Part shown: positions 56,967-64,000 of the stretch, one piece after another
Layout: each line of letters opens with the position of its first letter
How positions within the stretch are numbered: the stretch's first letter is position 1
Source: Snodgrassella alvi
GTDB lineage: Bacteria; Pseudomonadota; Gammaproteobacteria; Burkholderiales; Neisseriaceae
Length of the DNA: 64,000 nt
Direction: 5' to 3'
Assembly (NCBI RefSeq): GCF_002777825.1
Contig: NZ_MEIR01000077.1
Span: forward strand, 21,455-85,454
Translations under genes and position numbers: made by a program
The notes under the pieces: model-generated
The model's input: the letters and a program-made list of their open reading frames with translations, nothing else
What the model was told of the DNA's origin: nothing
The model's database searches: none

Positions 56967-57482
56967 CTACATACCGATATTTGCGCGCATCTGCGCCAGC
57001 ATGTCCACTCCATTTACCCGATACTGATTGGTAAACGCGTTGTAATACAAAACCTCACGGCCTGAAACCGTCTGATGAATTTCCGTAGCTTGGAAAGTAC
57101 TGGCAAATTCTGCCTTTTCTTTTGGTTTATAAGTACCTAAGGGATTTTTACTGAATGTAGCCATCACCATAACCACCATCGGTACTTCTGCGGCCAGACC
57201 GGAAGCATTAAATGCCTGCACATTAGCACGTACCATCAACTGGCACGCCTTAAATGGGTTATAAACCTTAGTGAACACATCCGGATAAAAGCTGTTCCAG
57301 GTAATTTCCCCTTCTAGCGCCTCAATACCACTGGGCAACTTCACTGAACCTACCAGCCCTAATCCTTTAGTTTCTGTTTGTCCAACAGAAATATCCGGTA
57401 ATTTAAACTGACTGGCACGGCCTAACTGACTATTACCATTAACATAAACATTGGCATTATAAATTGCATTAAATTCTGTCAT
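56967..57482 (-). CDS. Major tail tube protein (P2 FII-like)
   Basis: Inner tube subunit. TEFNAIYNANVYVNGNSQLG at the N-terminus, FKLPDISVGQTETKGLGLVGSVKLPSGIE (in pieces: LPDISVGQTETKGLG, SVKLPSGIEALEGEI) and the C-terminal YRVNGVDMLAQMRANIG are FII features. 171 residues, same size as P2 FII (172). Confidence 0.93.
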   Translation of the reverse strand: MTEFNAIYNANVYVNGNSQLGRASQFKLPDISVGQTETKGLGLVGSVKLPSGIEALEGEITWNSFYPDVFTKVYNPFKACQLMVRANVQAFNASGLAAEVPMVVMVMATFSKNPLGTYKPKEKAEFASTFQATEIHQTVSGREVLYYNAFTNQYRVNGVDMLAQMRANIGM

Positions 57483-57491
57483 AACTGATTC

Positions 57492-58895
57492 CTAAGCGGC
57501 AGACTGGTTGCTAATCAAATTAGCCAGATAAGTACGGGTCATCACACTGGTATTAGTGATACGTTCTGCTGGCAGTTTAGGCGTATAGTCATACTTGATT
57601 GGTACCTGCCCTTTACTGAAAGCATCAGCCAGATCATAGTCATAATCCAGACTCACACTAAAACCAACAATACTCTTGAGCGTACCCAGATAAGTACGTA
57701 CCGTGCCCAACAGACTGTCAATCAGCGCATCATCAATAGGCAAATCAATGTACTGTAATTGCGCACGACGAATCGACTCATCAATCAAATCACCAGTACG
57801 CTGAGCGGTTTCAAAATTCTTGATATGCGTTACTGTCGGGAAACAGGCCAGACGGTTACCCCATAAGCGGAAACCAGTACCATAACTGTTAAATACCGTA
57901 GTAATTCCCTTTTCATTCAGGCGATTGGTTTCCGCCTGTGGGTCGTCAATCCGTGCTGTCAGCGACACTTCCATACCAGTTACGCCCAAAAGCTCACGAT
58001 TGGAAATACTGAACCAGTAGCCCTGATTCACATCAGTTTTCATACGCAAACCGGCAGCATGTGTGGCCAGACTTTCCAGCTCGCCACTGGAACCGGTAAC
58101 ATACGGATAAAATAACTGCGCGCGGTCTGAAGAAGTCTGGAAATTAATATTTCCAAGCGAACCGCGTCCCTGAATCGCCTGCGCCAGCGTAGTGCCTTTT
58201 GGCGCAGCAATATAGGCAATCGCTTCCAGTTTGTCTGCCAGCGTTACCATCGCTGCGGCCACAGCTGCATCTGCATCATATTGCGGCACAATCAAAATCT
58301 TTGCATCCGCACCTAGACGCGTAAACCCTTCAGTAAGCAATTCCATACCCTTACGCTTACCGGTTGCCGCTTCATAGCCTCCGATAATATCCGCTACCGT
58401 TACCTTGCTCGGATCAAGATAGGTATAAGCAATCGATACATCAGAACGCATCTGAGCAAAAGTCAGCTCACCAGTTTCCTGATTTAGCGTGTAATCAGTA
58501 CCTTCAGACAAAGTCTGATTACCTGCCTGTACCTTATAGCCAGACAGTAAGGCCGGATGCGCCGTTTTGGCCATCAACGTATCACTGTCGATAACCAGTA
58601 CCTCAGAATCAACAACCGTTTTATGTTTGGCCGGATCCAGCACATTCACCACATAAGCCACACCAGACTGATAACGCGTCCAAATATTAGCCGCATCAGG
58701 CAAAGTAAAACCAGCTCCTGTCACAGAACCAAATTGACTAAAATCCTTAACTGTCTGACACACCTTCAATTCATTTACTGCACCAGACATACCCGTACCA
58801 ACAATCGCTGTAATCGCCCCATCTACGGTATAGACCGGACTACTGCCGCCATCAATACGGATTGTTTCAACACCATGCAAATAAGCTGCTGCCAT
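57492..58895 (-). CDS. Tail sheath protein (P2 FI-like)
   Basis: Contractile sheath. LHGVETIRIDGGSSPVYTVDGAITAIVGT (first 35 residues, in part), VSLTARIDDPQAETNRLNEKGI-like region and the C-terminal handshake domain ending DYTPKLPAERITN. 467 residues. The tube gene follows after 9 bases. Confidence 0.93.
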   Translation of the reverse strand: MAAAYLHGVETIRIDGGSSPVYTVDGAITAIVGTGMSGAVNELKVCQTVKDFSQFGSVTGAGFTLPDAANIWTRYQSGVAYVVNVLDPAKHKTVVDSEVLVIDSDTLMAKTAHPALLSGYKVQAGNQTLSEGTDYTLNQETGELTFAQMRSDVSIAYTYLDPSKVTVADIIGGYEAATGKRKGMELLTEGFTRLGADAKILIVPQYDADAAVAAAMVTLADKLEAIAYIAAPKGTTLAQAIQGRGSLGNINFQTSSDRAQLFYPYVTGSSGELESLATHAAGLRMKTDVNQGYWFSISNRELLGVTGMEVSLTARIDDPQAETNRLNEKGITTVFNSYGTGFRLWGNRLACFPTVTHIKNFETAQRTGDLIDESIRRAQLQYIDLPIDDALIDSLLGTVRTYLGTLKSIVGFSVSLDYDYDLADAFSKGQVPIKYDYTPKLPAERITNTSVMTRTYLANLISNQSAA

Positions 58896-58903
58896 GATGA
58901 TTA

Positions 58904-59410
58904 TTACTCCTTCGAAGTTACAGATTGTGAAATAGCTTTGGTCTTAATCTCACCACGAGTCGGTATAGATTTGACCAGATTTTGCTGATTAACCACCGGA
59001 CGCTGCTCCACTTGAAGCGTCTCAGTGCGAGCGCATAACCGATATCGCCAAACCCCATCGGCCTCCCCCAGAAAGCGCTCACTCAACAACCGGATTTGCT
59101 GGCAATGGTCAGGCTGAAATCCCACCAAAGCCAAGCGTAAAGAATCAAGTAAATCCAGCACACCCTTCTCATTTTCCAGAGAACGAGCAAAAACCGCGAA
59201 ACGCAACTGCAAGCGCCTTTCCTGCGTAATCAAGTCAGTACTGCACGGCTTTTTGAATTTACTGCGCTGATAGCCAATCAATACCGCCCCAAGCGGATGA
59301 ATAAACTGATAATCCTTAAAATTATTCGGCATCAACTGTACCGAATAATCTGGCAAGGCTCTCTCAAGATATGTCTGCACATTGTTCAGAACAGAACGGG
59401 TTAAATTCAT
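58904..59410 (-). CDS. Gp37-like tail protein, first gene of the P2-like module
   Basis: Tail completion-type protein (LTRSVLNNVQTYLERALPDYS, HPLGAVLIGYQRSKF, QLRFAVFARSLENEKGVLDLLDSLRLALVGF in pieces). Related in type, not in sequence detail, to the gp37-like gene of the other module. The ATG at 59410 follows GGAGAATATC; an upstream frame to 59440 lacks a ribosome site and lies in the terminator spacer. 168 residues. Confidence 0.8.
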   Translation of the reverse strand: MNLTRSVLNNVQTYLERALPDYSVQLMPNNFKDYQFIHPLGAVLIGYQRSKFKKPCSTDLITQERRLQLRFAVFARSLENEKGVLDLLDSLRLALVGFQPDHCQQIRLLSERFLGEADGVWRYRLCARTETLQVEQRPVVNQQNLVKSIPTRGEIKTKAISQSVTSKE

Positions 59411-59440
59411 CCGATATTCTCCATACAATCCAGCGGGCAC

Positions 59441-59471
59441 AAAAAAACCCTCACAACCAAAATTGTGAGGG
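59441..59471 (-). terminator. Strong intrinsic terminator just upstream of the P2-like tail genes
   Basis: A perfect 9-bp stem (CCCTCACAA at 59448-59456, TTGTGAGGG at 59463-59471), loop CCAAAA, followed on the minus strand by T7. It is only about 30 nt from the first tail gene start (59410), where it can act as an attenuator for readthrough transcripts. Confidence 0.88.
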
Positions 59472-59660
59472 CGTAGTTTTTTAGCGGCTAAAATTAATTA
59501 CAACGCAGACCTGCCAGAAAAATAATAAATAAAACAAATATTAGCTACAAAGTCATACATAAAATCAATATAACCAACCCAAGTGCCAGAATATTAATAA
59601 AGAGTAGACTAAAGTAAACACAAAATATTTATGCCAATAACATTAAATATAATACTCATA
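59472..59660. other. Leader region upstream of the P2-like tail module
   Basis: AT-rich, 190 bases, no certain gene. One minus-strand frame has a hydrophobic run of 27 codons without a start codon. No classical LexA box seen. A promoter for the tail module, if separate from the tRNA, must lie here. Confidence 0.45.
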
Positions 59661-59683
59661 AAAAAAGCTGCTTAGGCAGCTTT
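59661..59683 (-). terminator. tRNA-Ser terminator
   Basis: Stem AAAGCTGC (59664-59671) and GCAGCTTT (59676-59683), loop of 4; on the minus strand followed by T tract. It lies 13 nt downstream of the tRNA 3' end. Confidence 0.88.
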
Positions 59684-59695
59684 AAATAATAAATT

Positions 59696-59786
59696 TGGCG
59701 GAGAGGAAGGGATTCGAACCCTCGATACGCTATTCACGTATACACGCTTTCCAGGCGTGCGACTTCAACCACTCATCCACCTCTCC
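59696..59786 (-). tRNA. tRNA-Ser(GGA), CCA encoded
   Basis: A 91-nt class II tRNA read on the minus strand. The acceptor stem pairs GGAGAGG (59786-59780) with CCUCUCC (59706-59700), the discriminator is G, CCA is encoded at 59698-59696, the anticodon loop reads CUGGAAA with anticodon GGA, the T loop is GGTTCGAATCC, and a long variable arm is present. Its own terminator follows. No duplicate of its 3' end was seen at the other edge of the tail locus. Confidence 0.97.
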
Positions 59787-59855
59787 GTGAGAATGGAATT
59801 GCGCGCATTATAGCGAGAGCGTGGCTTTCTGGCAAGAACTTCAGCAACACAGCGC

Positions 59856-60305
59856 TTATAAAATCAGCGATAACAATCCTGCCGCAATCAACGGCCCTAC
59901 CGGTACACCGCGTAAAAAAGCTACGCCGATAATGGTGCCAATCATCAAACCGGTCACAATTGTTGGGTTAACCTGCATCAATTGCACCCCACGCCCACCA
60001 AGCCAGGCCACAACTGTACCCACCACCACGGCAGCAATGGTTTTCCAGCTAGTTACCAACGCAGCAATCTGTGCCGGCTGCACCTTGCCCGTAATCAACG
60101 GCGCCAGCACACCTATCATCAGCAGCATAATACCCAGTTGCAGCCCATACTTTTCCAGTACCGGCGCATATTTAAGTAACGGCGTTTGCTGTACCAGCAA
60201 AATAATTAACGCTGAAATCGTTACTGAAGGATTATGTCCCACAATCCCTAACCCCACAAACAACAACAGCAACAGAGCATTTGCATTACTTGCCCAGAAA
60301 GACAT
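59856..60305 (-). CDS. DUF441/UPF0756 membrane protein
   Basis: Small inner-membrane protein of the YeaL/UPF0756 family, 149 residues, with four or more hydrophobic segments (ANALLLLLFVGLGIVGHN, LQLGIMLLMIGVLAPL, AAVVVGTVVAWLGGRG, LMIGTIIGVAFLRGVPVGPLI). The ATG at 60305 has GGGGATAA upstream; the frame is open to 60395. Function unknown. Confidence 0.93.
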   Translation of the reverse strand: MSFWASNANALLLLLFVGLGIVGHNPSVTISALIILLVQQTPLLKYAPVLEKYGLQLGIMLLMIGVLAPLITGKVQPAQIAALVTSWKTIAAVVVGTVVAWLGGRGVQLMQVNPTIVTGLMIGTIIGVAFLRGVPVGPLIAAGLLSLIL

Positions 60306-60422
60306 ATTTATCCCCTGATTAAAGATTATTGAAAATAATTCCCACATTAGCAACCAGCCATAATTACAGCTGGTCAACACAGATGTATGAAACAATAAAT
60401 CATAATCAATGCGTGAGCAAAT

Positions 60423-60932
60423 TCAAATCTCTTTATCAGAAAACTGTCCAACTTCATGTGGATTTAAACGCGCCTCATCTTCCTGTCCCAAACCTACCAG
60501 ACTGCGCAGCCGCGTCATATAAACATTCACGTCCAACCCCTGACCATAACGTTGTGCCTGCCAGATTGTTTCTGCCAGTGCCTCAATCATATCGTGTTCT
60601 GCTTTCACCCAGTCACCCGCATACTGCTCACACAAGCGCTGATGAATAGCGGCAATCCCAAACGGCTGATCAATCGCTACCTGTTCCTGTACCGATAAAT
60701 GCAGCGACAAATGCAAAAAAGGATTCGTTTCCCCTTCTTCCGGCCGCCATGTCCGGGTTAAAAACTGTTCAACATTTTCCAGATAGTGCGCATACTCAGT
60801 ATGTGCAGCAATAATCCGCAACGCCTTCTGCTGTAAAGCATCCAACAACTGCGGCTGCTGACGCTTACGCCACACATCAGCGAAAAAACGGCGCACATCA
60901 TCCGTATTGACATCATACATAACAGCATTCAT
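60423..60932 (-). CDS. DUF1841 family protein
   Basis: Cytoplasmic helical protein of about 169 residues with the DUF1841 core: TDDVRRFFADVWRKRQ near the start, HTEYAHYL, FLHLSLHLSVQEQVAIDQPFGI (partly) and AEHDMIEALAETIWQAQRYG. Function unknown; found in betaproteobacteria. Several ATGs (60932, 60920) are possible starts; neither has a strong ribosome site. Confidence 0.9.
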   Translation of the reverse strand: MNAVMYDVNTDDVRRFFADVWRKRQQPQLLDALQQKALRIIAAHTEYAHYLENVEQFLTRTWRPEEGETNPFLHLSLHLSVQEQVAIDQPFGIAAIHQRLCEQYAGDWVKAEHDMIEALAETIWQAQRYGQGLDVNVYMTRLRSLVGLGQEDEARLNPHEVGQFSDKEI

Positions 60933-60941
60933 TCCAAACAA

Positions 60942-61268
60942 AATAATGCAAATTATAAATCAATGCCGCCAACATCGATAATTTCCTGCCAGCTTGTCGG
61001 CCAGCATAAAATCCATATCTGAATTATCTACAAAATCAAATTATGTAACAATCAATTAACAGTAACTAACAACAAAGTATTCATCTCTATCCATATAATT
61101 TCCTGTATAACATAAATATTTTGCTAATGATTAGCACCATAAAGAACGTAAAAAAACAGCTAGCTGGCAATTGGGCATTCAAATCATCATAAACCCATCA
61201 TAAATATAGGTGCTAGCGGATAAAACCGATCTTTTTCACCAACAGCTTAAATCGTTTGCAGCGAATTG
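60942..61268. other. Intergenic, 327 bp, before the secreted-protein array
   Basis: AT-rich with no gene or strong hairpin seen. Confidence 0.5.
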
Positions 61269-61622
61269 TTATGGCATACATTTTGCCTGCACTGGCGCTT
61301 TGCTTTTTTCACAATAAGCTGCACTCTTGGCATGAAAAACAATGGTATGTCTGGTTCCGGTATACTCGCAGATTAAATAAGGATCCATTCGCGAGTCAAT
61401 ATTCCATATAGCTTTTTCTTTTTTAAATTCAGGAACTAACTCTGCATTATTAGTTATTGGACCATCATATAGGCTAGCATTAAAAAGGCGGTAAACAGTG
61501 TGTTTATCAGAAAAAGTTGCAGGGCAACTCACAACAGGAGTCTGAGCAAGGCAATTGATTGATAAAAGGCTGAGTAACAGACTGGTAAATAATATCGTTA
61601 TTTTTTTGTTGTTCAATAACAT
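61269..61622 (-). CDS. Secreted small protein, unit 1 of tandem array (STY0301-like)
   Basis: Signal peptide (ITILFTSLLLSLLSINCLA, from the ATG at 61622 with AGGA upstream), then about 90 mature residues: VVSCPATFSDKHTVYRLF, LYDGPI, WNIDSRMDPYLICEY and CEKSKAP. It is the most diverged unit: it lacks one Cys found in the others (GPVC/GPIC is GPITN here) and has a different end (KCMP). STY0301 family proteins occur beside type VI secretion toxins and are suspected immunity factors; identification is by pattern. Confidence 0.6.
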   Translation of the reverse strand: MLLNNKKITILFTSLLLSLLSINCLAQTPVVSCPATFSDKHTVYRLFNASLYDGPITNNAELVPEFKKEKAIWNIDSRMDPYLICEYTGTRHTIVFHAKSAAYCEKSKAPVQAKCMP

Positions 61623-61820
61623 AAAATTTAATCCTATCATTTGAAACATACCCTCCCAATCTCACAACTTTTTAACGGCTTACCGTTCCATTGATCATAA
61701 ATGTTGATATCCTTTACAGCTTGATTGACATATATCACATCATAACTATGACATAACTATAAGAGTCAGCAAATAAAATACCTGTTCTCACTAATAGCTT
61801 AAGTACTTAGCAGAAAATTG

Positions 61821-62174
61821 TTATTGCATACATTCTGCCTGCACTGGCACTCCTTTTTTTTCACAAGAAGTTGCACCCTTGGCATCAAGGACAATGTAAT
61901 GATTGGTTCCGTTATACAGGCAGACTAAAGAAGGGTCCATTCGTGTGTCGAGAATCCATATTACTTTTTCTTTTTTAAATTCAGGCATTAACTCAACTTT
62001 CTTACAGATTGGACCATCAAATAATCTGACATTAATAAGCCGGTAAGTACCGTGTTCATCAGAAAAAGTTGCTGGACAACTCACAACAGGGGTCTGAGCA
62101 TGGCTATTCATTGACAATAGGCTAAGTAACAGGCTAGTAAATAATGTCGCTATTTTTTTGTTATTCGATAACAT
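61821..62174 (-). CDS. Secreted small protein, unit 2 of tandem array (STY0301-like)
   Basis: Same architecture: signal peptide (ATLFTSLLLSLLSMNSHA) and mature chain with five Cys (SCPATF, GPICKK, LVCLY, SCEKKGVP, ECMQ). The ATG at 62174 is preceded by GGAGATC at 8 nt, the strongest ribosome site of the array, which fixes the start. Differs from unit 3 at several residues (LVCLYNGTNHYI instead of LVCEYAGTRHYI). Confidence 0.65.
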   Translation of the reverse strand: MLSNNKKIATLFTSLLLSLLSMNSHAQTPVVSCPATFSDEHGTYRLINVRLFDGPICKKVELMPEFKKEKVIWILDTRMDPSLVCLYNGTNHYIVLDAKGATSCEKKGVPVQAECMQ

Positions 62175-62282
62175 AAAATTGATCTCCATCATTAGAAACA
62201 TAACCCCATCCTCTGAATTCAATCTCACGATTCTGCAAGAACTGTCCATTCCATTGTTCATAAACACTAATGCCCCTTGCTG

Positions 62283-62307
62283 TTTGATTAGGATGTATCA
62301 CATCAAA
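62283..62307 (-). promoter_or_regulatory. Conserved dyad upstream of array unit 2
   Basis: TTTGAT-N13-ATCAAA, about 110 nt before the unit 2 start, repeated at the same distance in each later unit. Confidence 0.4.
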
Positions 62308-62383
62308 ATTATGTTATAAACATAAGAGGCAGCAGATAAAATACCCGTTTTCACTAACAGCTTAAATACTTAGCAGAAAATTG

Positions 62384-62737
62384 TTATTGCATACATTCTG
62401 CCTGCACTGGCACTCCTTTTTTTTCACAATAAGTTGCACCCTTAGCATCAAGAACAATGTAATGTCTGGTTCCGGCATACTCGCAAACTAAAGAGGGATC
62501 CATTAGTGTATCAAGAACCCATAGTTGTTTATCTTTTTTAAATTCAGGCACTAACGTTGCTTTCATACATACTGGACCATCATATAGACTGACATTAATA
62601 AGCCGGAAAATACTGTTACCATCAGAAAAAGTTGCTGGGCAACTCACAACAGGGGTCTGGGCATAGCTATTGATTGATACTATACTCAATAGTAGGCTAG
62701 TAAATAATATTGCTATTTTTCTGTTATTCGATAACAT
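62384..62737 (-). CDS. Secreted small protein, unit 3 of tandem array (STY0301-like)
   Basis: Signal peptide (KIAILFTSLLLSIVSINSYA), then five-Cys mature chain as in units 4 and 5, with which it is nearly identical; it differs at the end (QAECMQ versus QAQCMQ) and in a few bases. Same 563-bp spacing. Confidence 0.65.
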   Translation of the reverse strand: MLSNNRKIAILFTSLLLSIVSINSYAQTPVVSCPATFSDGNSIFRLINVSLYDGPVCMKATLVPEFKKDKQLWVLDTLMDPSLVCEYAGTRHYIVLDAKGATYCEKKGVPVQAECMQ

Positions 62738-62845
62738 AAAATTGATCCCCAACATTAGAAACATAACCCCACCCTCTGAATTCAATCTCACGATTCTGCA
62801 AGAGCTGTCCATTCCATTGTTCATAAATACTGATATCCCTTGCTG

Positions 62846-62870
62846 TTTGATTAGAATGTATCACATCAAA
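62846..62870 (-). promoter_or_regulatory. Conserved dyad upstream of array unit 3
   Basis: TTTGAT-N13-ATCAAA at the same place as in the other units; candidate operator or promoter element. Confidence 0.4.
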
Positions 62871-62946
62871 ACTATGTTATAAACATAAGAGGCAGCAGAT
62901 AAAATACCCGTTTTCACTAATAGCTTAAGTACTTAGCAGAAAATTG

Positions 62947-63300
62947 TTATTGCATACATTGTGCCTGCACTGGCACTCCTTTTTTTTCACAATAAGTTGC
63001 CCCCTTAGCATCAAGAACAATGTAATGTCTAGTTCCGGCATACTCGCAAACTAAAGAGGGATCCATTAGTGTATCAAGAACCCATAGTTGTTTATCTTTT
63101 TTAAATTCAGGCACTAACGTTGCTTTCATACATACTGGACCATCATATAGACTGACATTAATAAGCCGGAAAATACTGTTACCATCAGAAAAAGTTGCTG
63201 GGCAACTCACAACAGGGGTCTGGGCATAGCTATTGATTGATACTATACTCAATAGTAGGCTAGTAAATAATATTGCTATTTTTCTGTTATTCGATAACAT
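62947..63300 (-). CDS. Secreted small protein, unit 4 of tandem array (STY0301-like)
   Basis: By eye identical to unit 5 over the whole 563-bp repeat, including noncoding DNA, implying a very recent duplication or ongoing homogenisation. Protein as unit 3 with a C-terminal QAQCMQ. Confidence 0.65.
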   Translation of the reverse strand: MLSNNRKIAILFTSLLLSIVSINSYAQTPVVSCPATFSDGNSIFRLINVSLYDGPVCMKATLVPEFKKDKQLWVLDTLMDPSLVCEYAGTRHYIVLDAKGATYCEKKGVPVQAQCMQ

Positions 63301-63408
63301 AAAATTGATCCCCAACATTAGAAACATAACCCCACCCTCTGAATTCAATCTCACGATTCTGCAAGAGCTGTCCATTCCATTGTTCATAAATACTGATATC
63401 CCTTGCTG

Positions 63409-63433
63409 TTTGATTAGAATGTATCACATCAAA
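63409..63433 (-). promoter_or_regulatory. Conserved dyad upstream of array unit 4
   Basis: TTTGAT-N13-ATCAAA, identical to that of unit 3. Confidence 0.4.
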
Positions 63434-63509
63434 ACTATGTTATAAACATAAGAGGCAGCAGATAAAATACCCGTTTTCACTAATAGCTTAAGTACTTAGC
63501 AGAAAATTG

Positions 63510-63863
63510 TTATTGCATACATTGTGCCTGCACTGGCACTCCTTTTTTTTCACAATAAGTTGCCCCCTTAGCATCAAGAACAATGTAATGTCTAGTTCCG
63601 GCATACTCGCAAACTAAAGAGGGATCCATTAGTGTATCAAGAACCCATAGTTGTTTATCTTTTTTAAATTCAGGCACTAACGTTGCTTTCATACATACTG
63701 GACCATCATATAGACTGACATTAATAAGCCGGAAAATACTGTTACCATCAGAAAAAGTTGCTGGGCAACTCACAACAGGGGTCTGGGCATAGCTATTGAT
63801 TGATACTATACTCAATAGTAGGCTAGTAAATAATATTGCTATTTTTCTGTTATTCGATAACAT
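63510..63863 (-). CDS. Secreted small protein, unit 5 of tandem array (STY0301-like)
   Basis: Last complete unit in the window, identical in protein to unit 4. The ATG at 63863 has GGGGATC at 8 nt, as in units 3 and 4. The upstream dyad (63972-63996) is also present, so the array probably continues past the window edge. Confidence 0.65.
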   Translation of the reverse strand: MLSNNRKIAILFTSLLLSIVSINSYAQTPVVSCPATFSDGNSIFRLINVSLYDGPVCMKATLVPEFKKDKQLWVLDTLMDPSLVCEYAGTRHYIVLDAKGATYCEKKGVPVQAQCMQ

Positions 63864-64000
63864 AAAATTGATCCCCAACATTAGAAACATAACCCCACCC
63901 TCTGAATTCAATCTCACGATTCTGCAAGAGCTGTCCATTCCATTGTTCATAAATACTGATATCCCTTGCTGTTTGATTAGAATGTATCACATCAAAACTA

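Larger units (their letters stand above)
61269..64000 (-). repeat. Tandem array of ~563-bp units (five visible)
   Basis: Stops at 61269, 61821, 62384, 62947 and 63510 give spacings of 552, 563, 563 and 563 bp. Each unit holds one signal-peptide gene and a conserved ~200-bp upstream region. Divergence falls from left to right, so the array is growing or being homogenised at the right side. Confidence 0.95.

Noticed and set aside
59500..59640. Small hydrophobic peptide gene (holin-like) in the P2-like leader
   Set aside because: The 27-codon hydrophobic frame has a stop directly before it and no start codon or ribosome site.
59696..59786. tRNA-Ser as prophage attachment site
   Set aside because: No copy of its 3' end was found near 32.1-32.6 kb and no integrase is present.
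61269..64000. CRISPR array or short tandem repeat element
   Set aside because: The unit is 563 bp with a complete coding gene, not short repeats with spacers.

Overview
The window is a chromosomal segment of an AT-leaning betaproteobacterium. The gene set and neighbourhoods (glyQ-glyS-gmhB-plsC cluster, rsmB-DUF3108-purN-murI run, DUF441 and DUF1841 genes) fit the family Neisseriaceae. The base composition and the secreted-protein array would suit a Snodgrassella-like gut symbiont, but that is inference from gene content and not a database match. I saw no canonical Neisseria DNA uptake sequence.

Positions 1-32095 are mostly core chromosome: the 3' part of mfd, a YgjP-type metalloprotease, plsC, gmhB, glyS/glyQ, a hemolysin III protein, a MetQ lipoprotein, a type IV pilin-like gene, META/DUF4377 lipoprotein, a CinA-like protein, serC, an exported FAD oxidoreductase, a decayed stretch (17.6-18.7 kb), a TlpA-like thioredoxin, arsC-like and YdcF genes, hemL, an Asr-like basic secreted protein beside an OmpR/EnvZ-type two-component pair, upp, grxD, rsmB, purN, murI, tsaE and amiC. 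An inverted, decayed copy of the mfd 3' end lies at 4.38-4.58 kb.

Positions 32596-59410 hold the most unusual part: two complete contractile-tail gene sets lie head to tail on the minus strand. The right one (48.7-59.4 kb) is P2-like (gp37-like, FI, FII, E/E', T, U, X, D, V, W, J, I, fibre, fibre assembly). The left one (32.6-45.3 kb) is Mu-like (gp37, gp38, L, M, gp41/41', tape measure, N, P, gp45-48, fibre, fibre assembly). No capsid, portal, terminase, integrase, transposase, replication, lysis or repressor gene is visible. Both spikes keep the HxH tip motif and the two tape measures are almost equal in length (about 843 and 848 residues), so the locus looks like a paired R-type tailocin (phage-tail bacteriocin) locus. 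The fibre and fibre-assembly cassettes are related between the modules and carry scars of recombination: a detached 3' end of an assembly gene, three copies of the tail-protein-I/fibre junction, and two small cargo (moron) genes between them. Several intrinsic-terminator-like hairpins lie inside the tail transcription unit, including one only about 30 nt in front of the first gene.

After a tRNA-Ser(GGA), DUF441 and DUF1841 genes, the window ends (61.3-64.0 kb) in a tandem array of five small secreted Cys-containing proteins resembling the STY0301 family. The repeat period is 563 bp, the last two units look identical, and the array probably continues beyond the window. It resembles the immunity or orphan-immunity arrays seen next to type VI secretion toxins, but no toxin is in view.
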